Part shown: positions 7,195-16,328 of the stretch, in pieces
Position numbering within the stretch: position 1 is the first letter of the stretch
How the letters are laid out: each line of letters begins with the position of its first letter
NCBI GenBank assembly: GCA_020630335.1
Contig: JAHDBN010000010.1
Location: 18,290 to 82,289, forward strand
From: Bacteriovoracaceae bacterium
GTDB taxonomy: Bacteria > Bdellovibrionota > Bacteriovoracia > Bacteriovoracales > Bacteriovoracaceae
Direction of reading: 5' to 3'
DNA: 64,000 bases
Notes under the pieces: model-generated
What the model saw: only the letters and a program-made list of their open reading frames with translations
What the model was told of the DNA's origin: nothing
The model's database searches: none
Program-made: the position numbers and the translations under genes

Positions 7195-9255
7195 TTATTT
7201 TACTAAATCAGTGTAAAACATAATTCTTCCAGAGTTGTCAATCCCTACGTCTTTATGTTTAAGTCTAATAACTCCTAACTCAGTAGGAATTGGAACTCTC
7301 TTAGCCATTTCTGTGCCAGATAGTGTTGTTGTGGCCTTAATTACAGCTTCTTTAATGCCCTTCGTAAGAGATCCTTTAAAAATCTTACCAATTAGTTTGT
7401 AAGCAGCAGAATCTACTCCTATTGAATCCTGATCTAAGTCCCCAATCGAAATCTTATAAGTTCCATCACTATTAAGGCTTAAATCTATATTAATATTCAT
7501 CTTTAAAAGCACCCAATTTTTCACAAGAAAAGTCTTCATAATAAACTTCTTAAAGCCTCCCATTTCAACACTATTTCTGGGATACGCAATATTTACTTCA
7601 GCTTTTAACTGATTATCCTGAATAAAAACTCTAGGCTCCTTACTCAATGTAAGCACACCATCTTCTTTAGTCTCTCCTACTAACACTTCATCAAAATATT
7701 TTCTAAGAAAACTTAACTCTAAAACTTTATTAACTACTCCAATATCAAAACTAAGCGTTACATCATAATCATCAATTTTAGAATCATTACCATCATTATT
7801 ACCTTCCCCTGCATAAGGGAATTTATGATTCTTAAGAGTTTGAGCTTTGTTAGTATCTCCTACGTTTCCATCAAACTTGATAAAAAATCGCTCTTGATGA
7901 GTACCTAAATCAGACATCGAAATATTCCATTCAAAACTACAAACCAGTTTTAATTTTCCATCTTCAGTAAAAAAACTAGCGTATTCTTCACTATCTTTAT
8001 TTGAAAAAATATTTTTATAAGTATCTTCAAAATAATAGCGAAAAGCTGGAGTTTGAAGAGCTAGATCACTCTCTGATAACTCAACTTCTGTTACAGACTC
8101 TCCAGTTTCAGGATCAATTAACTTTGTAGCAGCTTCATGGTATTGCCTTTTGCCTTCTTTATCTAAAATGAACTCTCCAGTCTTATAGTTTTCTTTTGCA
8201 GTTCTTAGTGAACAGTCATGATTTAAATACGTTAAGTCCGCTGCTACAGCTGGCAGTAAATCTCCTGATTTAACTCCTGTAGCAAAAAAAGCATTCACAC
8301 TTTCTTCAAAATAACCTTGAGCAGATTCATCAAAAACTTTCTGCACTGTATCTTTAATGGCCTTAACTGTTTGAGCATACTCTTTGACTAAGTACTCATC
8401 GACTTGAACAGGAATGAAAGCAAGTAAATCATTTTTTAAAGCTTGGCTATCAAGCTTTGCTTGCTTGGTATCATAATCATCACTTTCTAAAGGAGCTCCA
8501 TTTTTATAAAGCCAAATTTTATCGCCATCTAAACTTACCTCTATATCAGCAATAGATAAATCAAGAGGGATCTTGTGCTTATAATTTAAATTCAAAAGTA
8601 TTTCAGCAACGTTTATATAGGGTTTTAACACTTCTACTTTAAAAACATCTCCATCTTTGTAAAAACCGATTTCAACTTTAAATTTGAGTGAGGTGGAATC
8701 TGAACTTGTAAAAATATTTAATTCATTTTGATCATATAGCGATAAGTACTTATTTTTAAGCTTTAGCCCTTTCATATAAAAATTGAGGTTTGATGCCTCC
8801 ACAACTGCATCTAAAGAAAATAAGAAATCTTTTTTTGAAAAAGAAAATTTATCTGAATATTTACTATTTGCTTTAAAGCTCGCTTTATCCCACTGAGCTT
8901 GAAAAATCATACTATCAAGGGATAATTGAGAAGACTTTTTGTTAATAAGTCTTAAAAATCTATTATTAAGCCTTGTTAACATTTTGCTTTTCATTTTCTC
9001 TAGAGTTTTAGCTCCTGGTATCTGTTCTTTATAAATATCTGGAAATTGAAACTCAGTAACATAATCCATTCTTTCTATATATCCAGGATTCACCCCTATA
9101 TTCTCTTCAATAATACTCATAATATTTTCTTCAAAATATTTAATCCCATCTTGACTAAAATACACTCGGATACTGTCCTTAATAGGATCATTTTGTTTGT
9201 CTTGAGAAAATAATAGTGAAGATAAAATGAGTATAAAAAGAGTAATATTTTTCAT
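7195..9255 (-). CDS. large exported protein of unknown function
   Basis: 686 residues. The signal peptide (MKNITLFILILSSLLFS) has a predicted cut before Q18. The mature part looks like alternating beta-rich segments (for example SDKFSFSKKDFLFSLDAVVEASNLNFYMKGLKL and later YDVTLSFDIGVVNKVLELSF, each a hydrophobic/polar alternation), suggestive of a periplasmic lipid-binding-like or beta-barrel-associated fold, but no family can be named. It leads the three-gene operon that ends with the HTTM membrane protein. Confidence 0.7.
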   Translation of the reverse strand: MKNITLFILILSSLLFSQDKQNDPIKDSIRVYFSQDGIKYFEENIMSIIEENIGVNPGYIERMDYVTEFQFPDIYKEQIPGAKTLEKMKSKMLTRLNNRFLRLINKKSSQLSLDSMIFQAQWDKASFKANSKYSDKFSFSKKDFLFSLDAVVEASNLNFYMKGLKLKNKYLSLYDQNELNIFTSSDSTSLKFKVEIGFYKDGDVFKVEVLKPYINVAEILLNLNYKHKIPLDLSIADIEVSLDGDKIWLYKNGAPLESDDYDTKQAKLDSQALKNDLLAFIPVQVDEYLVKEYAQTVKAIKDTVQKVFDESAQGYFEESVNAFFATGVKSGDLLPAVAADLTYLNHDCSLRTAKENYKTGEFILDKEGKRQYHEAATKLIDPETGESVTEVELSESDLALQTPAFRYYFEDTYKNIFSNKDSEEYASFFTEDGKLKLVCSFEWNISMSDLGTHQERFFIKFDGNVGDTNKAQTLKNHKFPYAGEGNNDGNDSKIDDYDVTLSFDIGVVNKVLELSFLRKYFDEVLVGETKEDGVLTLSKEPRVFIQDNQLKAEVNIAYPRNSVEMGGFKKFIMKTFLVKNWVLLKMNINIDLSLNSDGTYKISIGDLDQDSIGVDSAAYKLIGKIFKGSLTKGIKEAVIKATTTLSGTEMAKRVPIPTELGVIRLKHKDVGIDNSGRIMFYTDLVK

Positions 9256-9319
9256 GCGCTCAGTATATCTCTTAACACTCTGAAGAAATGAGAATATGTA
9301 AATTTAACTTTCTTCCCTA

Positions 9320-9344
9320 AAACTGTCTAAATTCTAGACAGTTT
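9320..9344. promoter_or_regulatory. 10-bp inverted repeat, possible operator
   Basis: AAACTGTCTA (9320-9329) and TAGACAGTTT (9335-9344) are perfect inverted arms around AATTC. The dyad sits between two divergent genes, 48 bases before cdd and 64 bases before the minus-strand gene. No transcript is expected to end here, so an operator is more likely than a terminator. Confidence 0.45.
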
Positions 9345-9392
9345 CCTTGAGATATGATTAACTGAGGAACTTTCACTTAAGGATAAGTACTA

Positions 9393-9791
9393 ATGGACTT
9401 AAAAACTGAGTTATTCAAAGCTGCCAAAGAAGCTAGGGAGAAATCTTACTCTCCATACTCTAAATTTAAAGTTGGCTCAGCAATTAAATTCAAAGAAAGC
9501 TCGGAGATATTCAAAGGCTGCAATATTGAAAATGCAAGTTTTGGAGGAACGATTTGCGCCGAAAGAATCGCTATTCTAAAAGGAATATCAGACCTAGGGA
9601 AGCTTACCCTTGAAGCAATTATGGTCGTTACGGATTCTCCTGAAGGCGATCCTCCATGTGGGCTTTGCTTGCAAACAATGTCTGAATTTTCAGATGAGAG
9701 CACTATGGTTTATCTAGCTAATTGCTCAGAAATCAAGCAAGAATTTACACAAAAGCAATTGCTTCCAAATTCATTTATTCTATCTAAGTAG
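9393..9791 (+). CDS. cdd: cytidine deaminase
   Basis: 132 residues, typical of the small tetrameric cytidine deaminases. It deaminates cytidine and deoxycytidine in pyrimidine salvage. The zinc site is seen as C55-A-E57 (TICAERIA), with E57 the proton shuttle, and PPCGLC with C89 and C92. The GCNIENASFGG segment contacts the nucleoside. Its last bases overlap the convergent gene by 8. Confidence 0.95.
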   Translation: MDLKTELFKAAKEAREKSYSPYSKFKVGSAIKFKESSEIFKGCNIENASFGGTICAERIAILKGISDLGKLTLEAIMVVTDSPEGDPPCGLCLQTMSEFSDESTMVYLANCSEIKQEFTQKQLLPNSFILSK

Positions 9792-10233
9792 TCTGTTTCG
9801 TTTCATTACAACCATCAAGCTTTTCACTAAGATCTAGATAAAAACCAGTTGGCGATTTCAGTAATCCTTCTTTTTGTGAAAGATAAATAACATCAGGAAA
9901 ATTATAACATCTTTCAAACCCAGTTTTACTTTTTGATTTTTCAGATAAGAACCAAGTACCAAGAGATTCCTTATAAGATCCTTTTTTATATGAAACTTGA
10001 TCAATCAGTGTCTCACCGTCTTCAGAGTAAAGATTAAGAGTTACTCCATGTAAACTCCACTTGTAATATTCTTTTTTCTTAATAAACTGCTTAACATCTA
10101 AACTCACTTTGTTAGAAAAATTCGAGCTAAAATATAAAGTACCACTTTTCATTCGGACTTTATAGTTAGGAAGGCCGCTCTCTTGCGAGACGGCCTGCAA
10201 AGTTATTAATAAAAAAAGTAATCTAAACATCAT
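9784..10233 (-). CDS. exported protein of unknown function
   Basis: 149 residues. Signal peptide MMFRLLFLLITLQAVS with a predicted cut before Q17. The small mature protein appears beta-rich and contains two Cys (FERCYNF, DGCNE) that may pair. Its start lies 5 bases after the stop of the 442-residue exported protein, so the two are co-transcribed. No family is recognised. Confidence 0.65.
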   Translation of the reverse strand: MMFRLLFLLITLQAVSQESGLPNYKVRMKSGTLYFSSNFSNKVSLDVKQFIKKKEYYKWSLHGVTLNLYSEDGETLIDQVSYKKGSYKESLGTWFLSEKSKSKTGFERCYNFPDVIYLSQKEGLLKSPTGFYLDLSEKLDGCNETKQTT

Positions 10234-10238
10234 GATAT

Positions 10239-11567
10239 TTATCTATTCAATTCATCTAACTTATTTTGTAGATCAGCTTGTGGGAATAAACCATTATAAG
10301 TTCCACTAGCTTTGTAAACCGGTGCTCCATTTCTAGTAAATCTAGTAGGTAATAATGTTTTTAAATCTTGAATCGGATTTGAAAGAAAAGCTGATACATT
10401 TGTTAATATAGATACTGACTTACCAGTACTATTAGTCCCTATTTTAACTTTTGAAGGACCAGAAATACTATTCAATACTTCTCTAATTGCATCTTCTGAA
10501 TCTAAATCTAAGCATAAAGATGTTAATGAAGCATACCCAGATCTTAATCTATCGTTACATAAAACATCTCTTAAATCAGCAAGATCTAGAGCATCTTCTA
10601 GCGTATCTGATACAGAAACTACTATTTCAGATAATTCATGATCTGTATTTAATGTTAAAAATCCTGAGTGCTTTTTTATCAAGGCAACAGCGTTCTTAGG
10701 GCTTAATGTACCTGCTCTATCCATCAATTCAGCTGTCGCATAAAGGCTATCAGCTTGTTCAATATTATAAGCTGTAGCAATTCTCATTGAGTTTAACATT
10801 GTACTAAGGGCTCCTTTTAATACTTTAAAATCTACTAAAGAGAGCTTATAAAGTTTCGCTTTTTTGCTTTCAGTTGAAGTGCCCTTGTAAGAATAATCAT
10901 AACAATGATAATCATACGACCCATCATTATTCTGAGTTGAATAACACTCTTGATAATAATAACCTGGACTCGAACCTGAAAAAGTATATTTTGCTTCAAT
11001 GTTTTCAGGAGCAATTAAAGTAACATCTGCCTTAATATCGCCAAGCAATGAAATCGCCTCTTTAAATGAAACCATTAGATTATTTTTAATAAATCCTGAA
11101 ACTGCTGCTTTTTTCTTAAGTTCTTTAATATGAGATGGTAAATTAAAGGCCATATCTATGGCTTCAGGATACTTTGTGCTCAAAATCTCTTTTTTTAACT
11201 TCTGAGCATCTTCAACTTTCATGTGATTTTTAGCATGAGCATAGAAACCTTTAAAATTTAAACTTATTTTTGTAATTGCACTATAAAACTTAGCTTTATC
11301 ATTCGTAGGATCCAAAACTAACGCTTCAGCTAAAATTCCTGCAGCTAATTCCATATTCTGAGGGTTTTCAATTAAAATTTCAGCTATTCTAACTTTTCTA
11401 GCAGCTTGTGCTTTATCAGTATCAATTTTTAATCTCTTAGAAGTAATATTTAATTTAGACTTAATTTTTAAGCTTTTTATTGCCTTTAAGTCTTTTAATG
11501 TGCTCGTCTTTGCCTGTACAGACATGCCTATAAAAGCCATACCTAGCATAATTATTGTTTTTCTCAT
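10239..11567 (-). CDS. exported helical-repeat protein of unknown function
   Basis: 442 residues with signal peptide MRKTIIMLGMAFIGMSVQA. Residues about 55-105 (AEILIENPQNMELAAGILAEAL, then DPTNDKAKFYSAIT) read like a TPR or similar helical-repeat pair. A tyrosine/cysteine-rich insert near residue 205 (YYYQECYST...YDYHCYDY) is unusual. The remainder is helical with no known domain. A good ribosome site (AAGGAG) precedes the ATG. First gene of a two-gene operon. Confidence 0.7.
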   Translation of the reverse strand: MRKTIIMLGMAFIGMSVQAKTSTLKDLKAIKSLKIKSKLNITSKRLKIDTDKAQAARKVRIAEILIENPQNMELAAGILAEALVLDPTNDKAKFYSAITKISLNFKGFYAHAKNHMKVEDAQKLKKEILSTKYPEAIDMAFNLPSHIKELKKKAAVSGFIKNNLMVSFKEAISLLGDIKADVTLIAPENIEAKYTFSGSSPGYYYQECYSTQNNDGSYDYHCYDYSYKGTSTESKKAKLYKLSLVDFKVLKGALSTMLNSMRIATAYNIEQADSLYATAELMDRAGTLSPKNAVALIKKHSGFLTLNTDHELSEIVVSVSDTLEDALDLADLRDVLCNDRLRSGYASLTSLCLDLDSEDAIREVLNSISGPSKVKIGTNSTGKSVSILTNVSAFLSNPIQDLKTLLPTRFTRNGAPVYKASGTYNGLFPQADLQNKLDELNR

Positions 11568-11676
11568 TCCGTCTCCTTATTGTGTGAAATTTAGATTTAT
11601 ATAAAATTAACACGAAAGAAGTTCGTCATAGATTAAGTATGTAAATTTAGAAAAAAGTGACTAAAAACTAGGCAAG

Positions 11677-11997
11677 TTAAATATATCTCCCGGATTCACG
11701 AAGCTCTTTCGTAAATGCTTTAAATTCCTTTTTCTTATCCTCTGGAGTATCTTGCCAATCTATCTCGTGAATAGCTCCATAAATAGCATAAAGATAAATA
11801 GCATTTACACATTTTGCACTTTTATTAAGAGCTAATCTGCCATCAAGCATCTTTAAAAAAGACTTCCTCGCACCCATTTTGATAATTTGCTCAGCATAAA
11901 AAATACCAGCAGTATTAAAATCTTCTTCACATTTAGGTCCAAGATTCATCATCTCGGAGACTGATTTCTTAGCACTCATACTAAGAGATTTAAGCAT
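11677..11997 (-). CDS. TfoX C-terminal-domain protein
   Basis: 106 residues covering only the TfoX/Sxy C-terminal domain: NLGPKCEEDFNTAGI near residue 18, KMGARKSFLKML, then the AIYGAIHEIDW helix. In competence regulators this domain follows an N-terminal TfoX domain that is absent here. Stand-alone copies are common and poorly characterised; a helix-hairpin-helix-like nucleic-acid-binding role is plausible. No ribosome site is clear; M7 is an alternative start. Monocistronic. Confidence 0.7.
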   Translation of the reverse strand: MLKSLSMSAKKSVSEMMNLGPKCEEDFNTAGIFYAEQIIKMGARKSFLKMLDGRLALNKSAKCVNAIYLYAIYGAIHEIDWQDTPEDKKKEFKAFTKELRESGRYI

Positions 11998-12067
11998 TAG
12001 TAAGAACTTTTTACAATATTCAATCTCTTTTTAAACGCTTCGGCTCAAAAATATGCTATGTAATGTC

Positions 12068-12895
12068 ATGAGATTTTTTACTGCCTTTCTCCTCCTGATC
12101 ATTCTCACAAATACTCATATTTTAGCTGCTCCTGATATTATAGGAGGTCAGCTCATAAAATCTTCAGATTTTCCAGGCATTATCAAATATGAATTTCAAA
12201 ACCTAGATAAAAATTTATTTGAATGCACCGGAGCTTTTATTGCTTCTAATATTATTCTTACGGCAGCTCATTGTTTGGTAAAATTGGATCAACATGAAAC
12301 ACAAGAAGTTCAATTAGATTCAATTAAGATCTTAGGGTTCCCCGATTTAGTCGTAAATAAAATCGAATATCTTGATGATTTTTTAGATCCTCCAAGTCTA
12401 AACTCAAAAGGAGAATGGCAAAGACTTTTAAACTCTCGTTATGATATTGCCTATATGGTTTTATCTAGAAATGTTGATATAGCTCCATTGAAAATTTCTT
12501 TTAAAACTCCTGATTATAATAATAAATTTAGACTTGTTAGTTTTGGAAGAAGTAATATTGCTAGCTTTACAGATGAAAAATCAGGAAAAAAGCAGAGTGC
12601 ATTTTTTTCGATTACAAACCCCTACACCGTTGGCCCACATATTAGCCAAGTAAGTACTTATGAGTTTCAAAATCAGCTACAAGTTATCTCTCAAATTCAA
12701 CCTGGAGATTCAGGAGGACCTCTCTTGAATAAAGATAATGAGATTATTGGTATTGCGAGTAAATACTCGTTAACAAATATCTTTGATGATTCTGGATACC
12801 TCAAAGGCCATAAGTTACAAAGTTACTTTACCCCTTTGCACAAAAAAAGCAGTTTTAACTTTTTAAAATCTATTCTTCACAATCAAGAAAACTAA
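12068..12895 (+). CDS. secreted trypsin-like serine protease (S1)
   Basis: 275 residues from the ATG at 12068, five codons inside the longest frame, chosen because it gives a signal peptide starting MRFFTAFLLL. IIGG follows shortly after, as in the activation site of trypsin-type zymogens. The triad is complete: H68 (TAAHC), D126 (YDIAYMVL) and S215 (QPGDSGGP). A secreted endopeptidase is likely. The subtilase gene follows on the same strand after 78 bases, so this may be a small protease cluster. Confidence 0.88.
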   Translation: MRFFTAFLLLIILTNTHILAAPDIIGGQLIKSSDFPGIIKYEFQNLDKNLFECTGAFIASNIILTAAHCLVKLDQHETQEVQLDSIKILGFPDLVVNKIEYLDDFLDPPSLNSKGEWQRLLNSRYDIAYMVLSRNVDIAPLKISFKTPDYNNKFRLVSFGRSNIASFTDEKSGKKQSAFFSITNPYTVGPHISQVSTYEFQNQLQVISQIQPGDSGGPLLNKDNEIIGIASKYSLTNIFDDSGYLKGHKLQSYFTPLHKKSSFNFLKSILHNQEN

Positions 12896-12973
12896 ATAGT
12901 CAGGTTTATTAGTCATTAGATTCCTAGAACGCTAAAATTATAAAAAACTAAAAAAATAACAAAAGGAATTGTT

Positions 12974-14383
12974 ATGCTAAAAATATTTTTCTTTCTCACA
13001 CCACTTTTAATGTTTTCAAAGGTTGAACTCATTCCTAATAATGATGTTCTCTTATCACATGAATTCAACTCAATTTTTATGAATGGAAAAGATTGGTTTA
13101 ACCAATCACCTCAAGAATCAACAGTTCATGGTATTTCTGTCGATAAAACTTATGATGCTTTTGGAGAACCAGGCACTGAGATCATTGTCGCCGTCATTGA
13201 TTCTGGAGTTGACGTGAATCATGAAGATTTAAAAGGAAAAATTTGGATTAACAAAGATGAAATTCCCAATAATAACAAAGATGATGATGGTAATGGCTAT
13301 ATTGATGATTATTATGGTTGGAATTTCCTAGGGTCCAAGAAAGGAATGGGAAAAGTTTTATCAGATGGAACTTTTAAGAAAGGTGAAGGAAAATATCAAG
13401 CAGATAAAGAAAACTTAGAGTTTGCAAGAGAGATTAAACGTCTTCAAAGTTTAAATCGAGACCTTACTACAAAAGAACAAGCTTATTTAAAGAAACTTAA
13501 GGATTACTCCAAATCAAGCCCATATTGTTTGTATGGATCTTATGATCCTGAAATGAAGCATTACTGTGATATTAATTTTCAATCTGAAGCCAGAAAACTA
13601 ATAGAGAAAGAGAAAAGAAAAGGGAAATATGGGAATAATGATATTATAGGGCCTGATTCAATGCATGGCACTCATGTAGCAGGAATTATTGCGGCTAATA
13701 GAAAAAACTCTTTAGGAATCAAAGGTGTTGCTAGTAATGCCAAAATCATGGCCATTAGGGCCATACCAAACGGTGATGAAAGAGATGATGATGTTGCTAA
13801 TGCAATAAGATATGCTGTTGATAATGGGGCCAAGATAATTAATATGAGCTTTGGAAAAGCATTTGGAAGTGACAAAAAACTTGTAGAAGAAGCTACTCTT
13901 TATGCAAGAGAAAAAGGTGTATTATTAGTGCATGCAGCTGGTAACGATGGGAAAGAAAATACTGCCAATAATAATTTTCCCAATCATTTCATGATTTCAG
14001 CCAACAAAATTGCTTCTAATTGGCTTGAGGTAGGCGCATCGTCAGCAAAAAATAATAGCTCATTATCTGCATCTTTTTCTAATTATAGTAAAACGATTGT
14101 GGACCTCTTTGCTCCCGGAGTTGCTGTCTACTCTACTCTTCCAGATAATAAGTACAAAGCATTAAGTGGGACTTCAATGGCTTCTCCTGTCGTTTCTGGG
14201 GCAGCAGCATTACTACTTGGATACATGCCAAGCTTGAGTCCAGAGAAAATAAGATTTATCTTTATAGATTCTTCTAGGCAATACAGTACTCAAGTTTCTA
14301 AACCTCTTCTAGGACCATTTAAAAATTTATCAGTGTCTGGAGGGATTCTAGATATTTATAATGCTCTTAGTGAAACATTTTAA
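12974..14383 (+). CDS. secreted subtilisin-like serine protease (S8)
   Basis: 469 residues with an N-terminal signal (MLKIFFFLTPLLMFS). The triad is D76 (VAVIDSGVD), H231 (MHGTHVAGI) and S401 (LSGTSMASP). The 155-residue span between Asp and His is far longer than in subtilisin and contains a DDDGNGYIDD acidic loop followed by a charged helical insert. There is almost no prodomain, which is odd for a secreted subtilase. A terminator follows directly. Confidence 0.9.
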   Translation: MLKIFFFLTPLLMFSKVELIPNNDVLLSHEFNSIFMNGKDWFNQSPQESTVHGISVDKTYDAFGEPGTEIIVAVIDSGVDVNHEDLKGKIWINKDEIPNNNKDDDGNGYIDDYYGWNFLGSKKGMGKVLSDGTFKKGEGKYQADKENLEFAREIKRLQSLNRDLTTKEQAYLKKLKDYSKSSPYCLYGSYDPEMKHYCDINFQSEARKLIEKEKRKGKYGNNDIIGPDSMHGTHVAGIIAANRKNSLGIKGVASNAKIMAIRAIPNGDERDDDVANAIRYAVDNGAKIINMSFGKAFGSDKKLVEEATLYAREKGVLLVHAAGNDGKENTANNNFPNHFMISANKIASNWLEVGASSAKNNSSLSASFSNYSKTIVDLFAPGVAVYSTLPDNKYKALSGTSMASPVVSGAAALLLGYMPSLSPEKIRFIFIDSSRQYSTQVSKPLLGPFKNLSVSGGILDIYNALSETF

Positions 14384-14393
14384 ATAAAACATT

Positions 14394-14420
14394 TACCCTT
14401 AATTATAAAAATTAAGGGTA
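14394..14420 (+). terminator. intrinsic terminator after the subtilase gene
   Basis: TACCCTTAATT (14394-14404) pairs perfectly with AATTAAGGGTA (14410-14420) around ATAAA, followed by TTTTATTTTTTT. It lies 11 bases past the subtilase stop. The A-rich opposite flank allows some activity for the convergent gene as well. Confidence 0.85.
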
Positions 14421-14422
14421 TT

Positions 14423-15469
14423 TTATTTTTTTAAAACACATACTCCATGATGTCTGTATTGATTTTCAGAACATTTGGAACTTCTTTCAACTTCCTTAAC
14501 TTCACTTAATTCAGGAAGAATATTTATGATTTTCTGATCTAATTCTCTACGAGCATTCATTTCTTCTCTAAAAACAAATAACCTAGCATCAAAATTTTCT
14601 ATTCTTTTTTCAATTAAATCAGATCTCTCTAAAGCACCTGAAGCAAAAACTGGTAACGCAAGTTTCACTTTTTGAAAAAACTTCACTTTCTTTCCTACAG
14701 ACTTAACAATTGGCTCAGCTTGAATATAAAGTCCATTTGTGCAATTAAAAACTAATGTATTATAAATAAGAGAATACCCATGTTCTGTACCTTTACTAAC
14801 ATAATGTTCTAGAAGAACTCTCTTATTTCTCTGTTTTTCAAACTTAATGATAAATTGCTCAATTTTATCGTTATTATTCCGTATAGCTTTATCGGCAACA
14901 TCTCTTACACTCTTCATTCTAAATACTGCTAAAAACTTATCTTGAGTCCCAGCAACTAATCCATAATTACGGCCAAAAGGCCTCATTGCTTCTATACTTG
15001 TTACAATATCTTGAAGCTTAACATCTGGCTCTTTCCCTGCATCTAGATCATCAAGAGTTTCATACAAGTGAACTATTTTTTCAGGAAACCTATATCTGAG
15101 TTGAGTATGCCCAGCAATCCAAGTCGGCGCAAACCTTTCTAGTTGCATCATAACTTCTGTTCTTGAATCAATTGCTCCTACTTCAATTAAAGCATAATAA
15201 TATTTTCCTTTATGCGAGAAATTCTCTACTAACAAAAAATCTTTTTCACTTAAATGCTCAGGGAGTTCGAGCTTATCTACCGCTCTCATCATTTCATCGT
15301 TAAAACAAGCCCCTTTATACTCGCCTACATTTAAAGTGATTCCTTTACTCTGTGCATTTGTTTCTAAGTTTAGACACTTTTGATAATCTCTATTTGGATG
15401 ATCATAGATTTTCAACCTAGATTGAGAAAAAACATTTAGTGTTAAAATTAATAATATTAAGTATTTCAT
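14423..15469 (-). CDS. exported protein of unknown function
   Basis: 348 residues. Signal peptide MKYLILLILTLNVFS with a predicted cut before Q16. A central YNTLVFNCTNGLY segment resembles the conserved Asn-Cys stretch of DUF4105/Lnb-like periplasmic proteins, but the resemblance is short and I do not assign the family. Two Cys near the C-terminus (SKCSENQ, HHGVCVL) may form a disulfide. It lies 7 bases behind the 242-residue exported protein gene and is co-transcribed with it. Confidence 0.65.
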   Translation of the reverse strand: MKYLILLILTLNVFSQSRLKIYDHPNRDYQKCLNLETNAQSKGITLNVGEYKGACFNDEMMRAVDKLELPEHLSEKDFLLVENFSHKGKYYYALIEVGAIDSRTEVMMQLERFAPTWIAGHTQLRYRFPEKIVHLYETLDDLDAGKEPDVKLQDIVTSIEAMRPFGRNYGLVAGTQDKFLAVFRMKSVRDVADKAIRNNNDKIEQFIIKFEKQRNKRVLLEHYVSKGTEHGYSLIYNTLVFNCTNGLYIQAEPIVKSVGKKVKFFQKVKLALPVFASGALERSDLIEKRIENFDARLFVFREEMNARRELDQKIINILPELSEVKEVERSSKCSENQYRHHGVCVLKK

Positions 15470-15476
15470 ATAAACC

Positions 15477-16205
15477 TTATTCTAATATTTTTACTTTTTT
15501 GCCAATCAAACGCTTCACTATATATGCAGCAGTGTCTTTACCTCTTGATTGAGACTTAGATCTTAAAATACTTTCAGGTAGCAAATTAGGTTTAGCAGTC
15601 ATTACAACATTATTAATAATGATGTCTATGTCTCTATTGACTTCTTCGATATGGATTTCTTGAGCACTCATTTTTAAATGTCCAACTTCTCCATTTTTAT
15701 CAAGGCAATTCGTATTAAAAAGTTTTAAGATTTTTTTCTTTCCAAGATCTTCCACTCTAAATTCAGAGTCACAATCATATTTATATGTCGTCTTAAAAAC
15801 GGCTTTTACTGTCAGCTCAATCCTAGAGGTGAAGTTCTTATCATACTCATCTCCAGATAAGTGCTCAATATTAGAGATTTTCTTAATAGGACTAAGTAGC
15901 TCTTTTTGAGTAGGTATAAAAAGTTTTTCTACTTCTTCAATAGTTTTATTTTTAAATCTTAAATGTCTCGTCCCTATAATAAAGTAATCATTTTTATCTT
16001 TGCTAAACTCTGGATTTATCTTGCTAACTGGCGTTGCCTCAGGAGACTTAGCATTACTAGCATATTCATCGGACTCACTAACATCGTTAAAATCTTCAAT
16101 TTCATAGAAAAAATCTCTCACCGGAGCGAGCAGCTCTTCATGAGTTTGGGCTTTTGAAATGTTCGTTATAAACAAACATAAAAATAAAAAATATCTTTTT
16201 TTCAC
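15477..16205 (-). CDS. exported protein of unknown function
   Basis: 242 residues, GTG start at 16205. Signal peptide (MKKRYFLFLCLFITNISKA) with a predicted cut before Q20. The mature part is acidic at first (EIEDFNDVSESDEY) and then shows alternating beta-like stretches. No family is recognised. It leads a two-gene operon with the 348-residue exported protein. Confidence 0.6.
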   Translation of the reverse strand: MKKRYFLFLCLFITNISKAQTHEELLAPVRDFFYEIEDFNDVSESDEYASNAKSPEATPVSKINPEFSKDKNDYFIIGTRHLRFKNKTIEEVEKLFIPTQKELLSPIKKISNIEHLSGDEYDKNFTSRIELTVKAVFKTTYKYDCDSEFRVEDLGKKKILKLFNTNCLDKNGEVGHLKMSAQEIHIEEVNRDIDIIINNVVMTAKPNLLPESILRSKSQSRGKDTAAYIVKRLIGKKVKILE

Positions 16206-16328
16206 TGGGCATAATCCTTTTTAATTTATTCTATACGAATCGATTAACGGATTATGACTTCTCATTACTTATTACATAGTTGTAAATTTATTCAACAATA
16301 AATTGTACTAGGTTAACTCTAACGATAA

